Of a stretch of 64,000 nt of DNA, positions 57,391 through 64,000 are shown piece after piece (the first letter of the stretch is position 1; each line of letters begins with the position of its first letter). A model generated the notes under the pieces. The model was not told the origin of the DNA. It worked only from the letters and a program-made list of their open reading frames with translations, and searched no databases. Both the position numbers and the translations under genes were made by a program. This stretch comes from Saprospiraceae bacterium (lineage in GTDB: Bacteria; Bacteroidota; Bacteroidia; Chitinophagales; Saprospiraceae): positions 372,001 through 436,000 of the forward strand of contig JADKGI010000001.1 in assembly GCA_016722285.1 (NCBI GenBank). The letters are read 5' to 3'.

Positions 57391-58920
57391 ATGATAAATA
57401 AATTAAAATTTTTAAATCTTATTTTAGTCTGTGTTTTTATTGCATCCTGTACTGATCTATCATATCAAGCAGTAGATTCAACTGTGGTAAGTGCTGGAGC
57501 AGGAGGAAATGTAGGTAAAGCAACAGACTTAATTACTACATTGTATGCACAATTAGGCAAGATTCAGGACTCACAGAATGACACATGGGGTCTATCTGAA
57601 ATGACGTCTGATGAGCAGATAGGACCAACCAGAGGTACGGACTGGAGCGATAATGGCCAGTTAAGATCACTCCACACACATACATGGAATGCCGGGCATC
57701 CTTTTCTACTGCCTACGTGGAATAACTTAAACACAGCTGTTTACCAGGCAAACGTGGCTCTTACTGCATCGGATATAACAGAAGCCCAAAAAGGCGAAGC
57801 AAGATTTTTAAGAGCATTTTTTATGAATTATATCGTTGACTATTGGGGAGTTGCTCCATTCAGAGAGCCATCCGAAGGTGTAGGCGTAAATCCAAAGGTC
57901 CTAAATAGAGCAGAAGCTCTAGCATTTATTACTGCAGATATTAATGCAGCCATTACAGCACTGCCGGAATGTACAGACATAGGAAGAGCAAGCAAAACTG
58001 CAGCAAGGGCTTTGCTGGCGAAAGTAGTGATCAATAAAGCCGTATGGACAGCTGCAAATCCTGCTGGCCCTTATACTTTTGCTGCTGCTGATATGGATCA
58101 GGTTATTTCTCTTGCGGATCAGGTTGCTGGTTCTTGTGGATTGCAGATATCAACAAACTATTGGGATAATTTTATACCTGATAATGCTGCCAAATCAAAA
58201 GAATTGATATTTACTATACCTAATAAAAGAGGAGCCGGAGTAAGTGGTTCTGTACGGAGCCGTTATTTTTGTACATTACATTACAACCAAAATCCTAGTG
58301 TATGGAATGGTTTTGCTACATTAGGCAGTTTTTATGATAAATTTCAGCCTGCTGACCAGCGAATTGGTGCAGCAATACCTGGCGTAACTGATGTAAGTGG
58401 TCTCCGTGCAGGACTTGTGATAGGACAACAAAAAGATAAAAATGGCGTGGATTTGAAAGATAGAGGTGGTAAGCCATTGATATTTACTAAGAAAGTTTTA
58501 TTGTCTGGAAACACTGAAGTGGATGGCATTAGGGTGATCAAATATCCACCAGATTATGCCAATCTTGACAATCCGGAAAATGATTATGTCCTTATCAGAT
58601 TAGCTGATATATTATTGTTAAAAGCAGAAGCTTTATTAAGGAAAGGAAACGCTGCAGGTGCTTTGACCATAGTAAATGATATAAGGGTTAAAAGAGGTGC
58701 AACAGCCTTAGCAAGTGTGGACCTTGCAGCTTTACTTGACGAGAGAGGAAGAGAATTTTATTGGGAGGGGATGAGAAGAAATGATCAGATCAGATTTGGG
58801 ACATTTACCGGGGCATGGGAATTTAAGACTGCGTCTGCTGATGGACATCAGGTCTTGTTTCCAATACCGCAAGGAGCGTTGGATTCAAATCCTAACTTAA
58901 AGCAAAATGCAGGATACTAA
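57391..58920 (+). CDS. RagB/SusD-family outer-membrane lipoprotein
   Basis: A 509-residue SusD-like protein with lipoprotein signal 'LILVCVFIASC' (Cys about residue 20). Helical TPR-like core: 'GEARFLRAFFMNYIVDYWG', 'ARALLAKVVINKAVW', and the C-terminal 'DYVLIRLADILLLKAEALLR' and 'LDERGREFYWEGMRRNDQI', which are family signatures. It forms the lid over the SusC transporter at the cell surface and binds the substrate. Cotranscribed with susC; a hairpin terminator follows. Confidence 0.94.
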   Translation: MINKLKFLNLILVCVFIASCTDLSYQAVDSTVVSAGAGGNVGKATDLITTLYAQLGKIQDSQNDTWGLSEMTSDEQIGPTRGTDWSDNGQLRSLHTHTWNAGHPFLLPTWNNLNTAVYQANVALTASDITEAQKGEARFLRAFFMNYIVDYWGVAPFREPSEGVGVNPKVLNRAEALAFITADINAAITALPECTDIGRASKTAARALLAKVVINKAVWTAANPAGPYTFAAADMDQVISLADQVAGSCGLQISTNYWDNFIPDNAAKSKELIFTIPNKRGAGVSGSVRSRYFCTLHYNQNPSVWNGFATLGSFYDKFQPADQRIGAAIPGVTDVSGLRAGLVIGQQKDKNGVDLKDRGGKPLIFTKKVLLSGNTEVDGIRVIKYPPDYANLDNPENDYVLIRLADILLLKAEALLRKGNAAGALTIVNDIRVKRGATALASVDLAALLDERGREFYWEGMRRNDQIRFGTFTGAWEFKTASADGHQVLFPIPQGALDSNPNLKQNAGY

Positions 58921-58953
58921 TAGTTTAATAAGTTAATATTAAAAATTTATTCT

Positions 58954-58980
58954 AAGGGGTGCCAATATTGGTACCCCTTT
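58954..58980 (+). terminator. Hairpin terminator after susD
   Basis: AAGGGGTGCCA (58954-58964) pairs with TGGTACCCCTT (one G-T pair) around an ATAT loop and ends in TTT. As the T run is short, some read-through into the following ASPIC/UnbV genes is possible. Confidence 0.65.
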
Positions 58981-59005
58981 GTAATTTTATTCAAATACCC
59001 TGGTT

Positions 59006-62000
59006 ATGAAATATTTTCAAATACTTATAGTTATTATTTTAATTATAGGCTGTAAGGAAGTTCAAAATAAAGATACCTTGTTTGTGTCTCTGGATGCTGA
59101 AAAAACTGGAATTAAATTTGAGAATACAGTAAATAACCTTCACGATTTTAATATTTTTGGCTATAGAAATTTCTACAATGGGGGAGGTGTTGCAATTGGT
59201 GATATTAATAATGATGGTCTTCAGGATGTACTTTTTACTTCAAACATGGGAGAAAACAAATTATATCTCAATCAGGGTAATCTCACTTTTAAAGATATCA
59301 CTTCTGCGGCAGGAGTAGCAGATGCAGACAAATGGAGTACAGGGGTCGCAATGGTTGATATTAACAACGATGGATGGATTGATATTTATATATGTAATGC
59401 AGGTGTTAGGGAAGGTAATGATGCTAAAAACACCCTATATATAAATAATGGAGATCAGACATTTACAGAATCAGCAAAGGCATTCGGACTGGATGAGGAA
59501 GGTTACACCACTCATGCTGCTTTTTTTGATTATGATCAGGATGGTGATCTTGATGTATATATTTTGAATAACTCATTTATACCAGTAAATACACTAAACT
59601 ACAGCAATAAGCGTGATTTGAGGGCAAAAGATTGGCCAGTAAAAGATTTTCTTAAAGGTGGGGGAGATAAATTATTGCGAAACGACAATGGGAAATTTGT
59701 AGATGTCAGTGAAAAAGCAGGAATATACGGGAGCCTCATTGGTTTTGGACTAGGAGTTACAGTGGGAGATGTAAATGGAGATTTTTTACCTGATATTTAT
59801 GTTTCCAATGATTTTTTTGAACGGGATTATTTGTATATAAATAAAGGTGATGGGACCTTCAGTGAAGAATTAGAAAAGAGGATTGGGCATACCAGTATGT
59901 CTTCTATGGGGGCTGATATGGCAGATATTAATAATGACGGGTGCCCCGAAATATTTGTGACTGATATGTTGCCTTACACAGAATCCAGATTAAAAACTAC
60001 TTCATCATTTGATAACATTAATGTCAAAAATTTGATGATTAACAATGGTTTTTATAACCAATATATGCAAAACAGTTTGCAACTTAATGACGGTTCCGGA
60101 AAATTTAAAGAAATAGCATATTACAGTGGTGTGGCCGCATCAGATTGGAGTTGGGGAGCATTAATGTTTGATGCAGATCAAGATATGCTGACAGATATTT
60201 ATGTATGTAATGGGATTTATCATGATGTGACAGATCAGGATTTTATTGATTTTTTTGCAAATGAAATTATTCAAAAAATGGTATTGACAGGTGCAAAAGA
60301 GCAATTGGATTCTGTAATTAATAAAATGCCGTCCAAAGCAATTCAAAATATGGCTTTCCGGAATAGAGGCGATTTGACTTTTGATGCTGTAGCGGATGAT
60401 TGGGGGTTCAAAGAGTTGACTTTTTCAAACGGGGCAGCGTATGCAGATCTGGATAATGATGGTGACCTGGATTTGCTTGTAAATAATGTAAACCAGACAG
60501 CCTTGGTTTATAAGAACAATTCAAGAGAAATGACAAAAAATAATTTTATTGGATTGAAACTGAAGGGAGAGAAACCAAATATAAATGCCATTGGTACTGT
60601 GGCATTAGTGTATGCCGGGGGTAAAGTGATGAGAAGAGAGCATATACCAAATAGAGGATTCCAATCGTCTATGGATATGCGACTTAATTTTGGTCTTGGA
60701 CAAAATACAAAAGTGGATTCTCTTGTTTTGATTTGGCCTGACAAAACCCAAAGGATAATCTACGACCCTGAAATAAATAAGTACCATTCTATAAATAAAG
60801 GGGATGGGGACAATGGGAAATTATCTGCTAAAATTAAGACCAGTCAGGTGTTTACGGAAGTCAATAATGAATTTGAAAAACATGCTGAAGACGACTTTAT
60901 AGATTTCTATTATGAAAGAAATACACCCGTGATGTTATCCAAAGAGGTCCTAAAATGGCTGTAGGTGATATGAATAAAGATGGGATGGATGATATTTACA
61001 TATGTGGTGCAGCGGGACAAGAAGGGCAGTTATATTTTGGCTCAACAAAAGGATTCATAAGGAAAAAGCTTCCAATATTTAGTCAGTTTGCTGCATGGGA
61101 AGATACTGAGGCGTTATTTTTTGACGCTAATGGTGATGGGAAACTGGATCTCTTTGTAGGTTCCGGCGGGAACAACGGACCTCCTGGTACCATAAAGATG
61201 CAGGATAGATTATATATAAATACCGGAGGTAATAACTTTACGATTGATTATAAGGCTCTTCCGCTTAATGGAATGAATACGTCCAAAGCTTTGGCTTTTG
61301 ATTATGATAAAGATGGCGATTTGGACTTATTTGTAGCTTCGCGATCATATCCGGGTGAATATGGAATGGATCCGCAAAATTTTCTGTATGAAAACCTTGG
61401 ACCTGGAATATTTCAGGAAGTATTAAAATCTTCAAAGTCAGACTTGGCATATGTTGGCATGATCACAGATGCAGCTTTGGTAAATGTTGATGAAAACGAG
61501 AGTCCTGAGATAGTAGTAATTGGAGAATGGATGGCTCCACGAATTTTCAAATATAATGGAAATAAGTTTGTAGAAGTGGATACAAACCTCAAAACATACA
61601 CAGGATGGTGGCAATCGGTCACGCCGGTAGATATTGACAAAGATGGTGATCAGGACTTAATCCTGGGCAATATCGGAAACAATAGCTATCTTCAGAAAGA
61701 AAAAGATTTACCCCTTAAATTATATATCAAAGACTTTGATAACAATGGGATGCCGGAAAAAATACTTACCCGCACTATTAACGGAAAAGATATGCCTGTT
61801 TTTATGAAGCGGGAAATGGTTGAACAATTAAGCATGTTAAAGAAAAAGAATTTAAAGCATCAAGATTATGCAAACAAGGATATACATGAATTGCTGGGAA
61901 ATTTTTTAGACAAAGCATTAGTAAAGTCTATAAGTTATGTTAAATCTTACATGGCTATAAATGAAGGAAAAGGCGTTTTTATATTAAAGGAACTACCAAA

Positions 62001-62310
62001 GGAAGTCCAGCTTTCAACTGCAAATGATATACTGGTATATGATATAAATAATGATAGCTACCTTGATTTAATTATTGTAGGTAATAAAAATGGATTTCAG
62101 GCTCAATTTGGGCAAATGGACTGTAACCCTGGAATTGTGTTGATAAATGATAAAAAGGGGGGATTTGAAGTACTATCCAATGCATCTTCGGGCATATTTA
62201 TTCCTGGTGTTTCAAAACAAATTCTGAATATAAAACAAAAAGGGAAGGAGTATTTTATTGTAGCAAGAAATAACGAAAAGCCATACGTTTTTGTAAAAAA
62301 TGAAAAATGA
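59006..62310 (+). CDS. FG-GAP/VCBS and ASPIC/UnbV lipoprotein (CRTAC1-like), frameshifted
   Basis: Two frames (59006-60964 and 60955-62310) form a protein of about 1100 residues. Lipoprotein signal 'FQILIVIILIIGCKE'. FG-GAP repeats with calcium-type loops: 'GVAIGDINNDGLQDVLFTSN', 'AMVDINNDGWIDIYICN', 'AFFDYDQDGDLDVYILNN', 'TVGDVNGDFLPDIYVSNDF'. An ASPIC/UnbV segment lies near residue 525-600 ('AIGTVALVYAGGKVM', 'RGFQSSMDMRLNFGLG'). Second half has more FG-GAP loops ('MAVGDMNKDGMDDIYICGAA'). One G is missing at 60946-60947; repaired 'LSKEGPKMAVGDMNKDG' fits the family. Placed on the outer membrane; likely binds glycans or proteins. It follows the susCD pair. Confidence 0.85.
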
Positions 62311-64000
62311 AGGAATGTGTATTAGAAAGTTTGTTATTTTAGGTGCAGTCATCATAGGTTTAGTATTTTCTATGTGCAAAAGCAAACAGGATGAAAAACC
62401 TTTATTTGAGATTCTTGAAGCGAGTAGAACCGGTATTACATTTTCTAATGACCTGACCACAACCTTGCAAAAAAATTATAACGGCGAAGGAGTTGGTGCC
62501 GGAGACTTCAATAACGATGGATTGATTGACTTACCTTTTGCTCGAAACCAAGTTGCCAGTGAATTGTATTTGAATCGCGGAGAGATGCAGTTTGACAATG
62601 TTACCAGTAAATCACATATATCCACCGATTCTACCTGGTGTACAGGCGTAAGTGTAGTTGATATCAATAACGATGGAATGCTTGATATTTACATCAGTAC
62701 TGTATCTCAGATCATGGGCCTTCAAGGCCAAAATAAATTTTATATATGCAAGCGAATCGATGAAAATGGAATCCCGCACTATGAAGATGAAGCTGTAAGT
62801 ATGGGAATTGATTCTACAGGATATGGGACTCAGGCTGCTTTTTTTGACTTTGATATGGATGGCGATCTGGATATGTTTCAGTTGAATCACTCAACACATA
62901 AAAACAATACTTTTGGTCAGCGTACATCATTTCAGAATACGGTAAATAAATATTCAGGTGATAGAATGTATAGAAATGATCATGGGATATTTACTGATGT
63001 ATCTGGTTCTACAGGTATCAACCGGTCAGCAATAGGATATGGACTTGGAGTGGTGGTCAGTGATATAAATATGGATGGATTTCCAGATTTATATATAGGG
63101 AATGACTTCCATGAAAATGATTATTATTATGTCAACAATCGCAATGGTACTTTCACTGAGCGATTGACTGAGCAAATAATGCACACAAGTCGCTTTTCTA
63201 TGGGTGTAGATGCTGGCGATATTAATAATGATGGATTTCCGGATATAGTATCTTTAGATATGCAACCTGAGGACCCTTTTATTCTCAAAAAATCAGAAGG
63301 AGAAGATGCCTATGACATTTTTACTTTTAAACTTGGGTACGGCTACAATCATCAATATGCGCAAAACGCTTTGCAGCTGAACAATAGAAACGGAACATTT
63401 ACTGAATTAGCAGCATATTCAGGTATTCATGCCACAGATTGGTCTTGGTCCGCATTATTTACAGATTTTGATAATGATGGTTGGAAAGATTTATTCATTT
63501 CCAATGGAATCCCAAAAAGAATGAACGATATAGATTATATCAATTTCATTACACAAAGTGAGATCCAATGGAAAATAAGTATGGAACACATGGAGGAAAA
63601 AGACTTGGAATTAATCAATAAAATACCAGAGATAAAATTGTATAATAAATTTTATAGCAATAATCACGGGTTGAAATTTAATGACATTGAAAGCAGAATA
63701 AAAAATAATAAAATAAGTTATTCAAATGGGGCTGTTGCTGTTGACCTGGATAATGATGGTGATCTGGATATAGTAAGTAATAATATAAATGATAAAGCCT
63801 TCATATATGAAAATAAAACTTGCGAAAATAAAATTTGTGAAAAAAGTAGTATTCATATCAGGCTTAAAGGTCCTGAATTGAACATAAATGCCGTAGGATC
63901 TAAAGTGCTGATATTTTCCAAGGATAATATTAAGTCATATGAGAAATTTCCTGTCAGAGGCTTTTTGTCAAGTATGGAAGATCAATTGACGATCGCTAAG
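62300..64000 (+). CDS. FG-GAP/ASPIC-UnbV protein, partial (runs off the window)
   Basis: A second paralog starts at ATG 62300, overlapping the previous stop by 11 bases, and is open through the end (567 codons present). N-terminus 'RKFVILGAVIIGLVFSMCKS' is a membrane/lipoprotein-like signal, though Met before Cys is unusual. FG-GAP loops: 'GVGAGDFNNDGLIDLPFARN', 'SVVDINNDGMLDIYISTV', 'FFDFDMDGDLDMFQLNH', 'VSDINMDGFPDLYIGNDFH'. The ASPIC/UnbV part begins near the edge ('EKFPVRGFLSSMED'). From the length of its neighbour, about half the gene lies outside. Probably same operon and related role. Confidence 0.85.
   Translation, partial: MKNEGMCIRKFVILGAVIIGLVFSMCKSKQDEKPLFEILEASRTGITFSNDLTTTLQKNYNGEGVGAGDFNNDGLIDLPFARNQVASELYLNRGEMQFDNVTSKSHISTDSTWCTGVSVVDINNDGMLDIYISTVSQIMGLQGQNKFYICKRIDENGIPHYEDEAVSMGIDSTGYGTQAAFFDFDMDGDLDMFQLNHSTHKNNTFGQRTSFQNTVNKYSGDRMYRNDHGIFTDVSGSTGINRSAIGYGLGVVVSDINMDGFPDLYIGNDFHENDYYYVNNRNGTFTERLTEQIMHTSRFSMGVDAGDINNDGFPDIVSLDMQPEDPFILKKSEGEDAYDIFTFKLGYGYNHQYAQNALQLNNRNGTFTELAAYSGIHATDWSWSALFTDFDNDGWKDLFISNGIPKRMNDIDYINFITQSEIQWKISMEHMEEKDLELINKIPEIKLYNKFYSNNHGLKFNDIESRIKNNKISYSNGAVAVDLDNDGDLDIVSNNINDKAFIYENKTCENKICEKSSIHIRLKGPELNINAVGSKVLIFSKDNIKSYEKFPVRGFLSSMEDQLTIAK

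Overview
The window looks like a chromosomal segment of an AT-rich Bacteroidota bacterium, probably of the Saprospiria type; that rank is inferred from gene style, not from a marker tree. Pointers are type IX secretion (T9SS) C-terminal sorting domains, a SusC/SusD pair, SprB-type repeats, an ATP synthase operon without beta and epsilon, weak Shine-Dalgarno sequences, and promoter boxes of the Bacteroidota form TTG...TAnnTTTG, clearest in front of gyrB. I saw no rRNA, tRNA, CRISPR array, prophage or intact insertion sequence.

Layout. 0.1-2 kb: LemA and a LolC/E-like permease (minus). 2.2-6.3 kb: a three-gene redox operon (aldehyde dehydrogenase, GMC oxidoreductase, quinone oxidoreductase-like MDR). 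6.3-9.5 kb: a frameshifted T9SS-exported esterase between two copies of the 3' end of osmC, then osmC and phoH. 9.7-12.2 kb: SAM hydroxide adenosyltransferase family protein, a small monooxygenase-like protein, a doubtful small ORF, aroB. 12.2-14.4 kb: SCP2-domain protein and acyl-CoA dehydrogenase (minus). 14.4-15.7 kb: poor in genes, with a decayed M20 peptidase fragment and a small membrane protein. 15.7-18.2 kb: mevalonate kinase-like GHMP kinase, CysQ-like phosphatase, glycosyltransferase. 18.5-23.8 kb: atpBEFHAG. 24.2-26.3 kb: ligA. 26.4-34.2 kb: a seven-gene minus-strand run (gyrB, small membrane protein, mutL, two rhomboids, EEP-family enzyme, nadA). 34.3-39.7 kb: an adhesin of about 1800 residues. 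40-47.4 kb: M28 peptidase, hpt, thioesterase, thioredoxin-fold protein, a coiled-coil protein and a second T9SS type B protein. 47.4-49.2 kb: dnaX. 49.5-52.7 kb: a propeller plus outer-membrane barrel protein. 52.7-64 kb: LacI-type regulator, SusC, SusD and two FG-GAP/ASPIC-UnbV proteins, the last cut by the window end.

A strong cross-cutting feature is that many otherwise well-conserved genes, including the essential atpA, are interrupted by single-base shifts, mostly one base missing from a short homopolymer. Most are probably assembly errors of a long-read type. I therefore give full repaired extents and flag each break. Real decay is more likely for the M20 fragment and the OsmC remnant.

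The most interesting functional hint is in dnaX: A9 and A8 runs directly after the clamp-loader core, where slippage in either direction meets a stop within a few codons. This suggests a gamma-type short product like those known in Thermus and E. coli. The LacI-SusC-SusD-2xASPIC/UnbV locus reads as a regulated uptake system for an unknown polymer or glycoconjugate.
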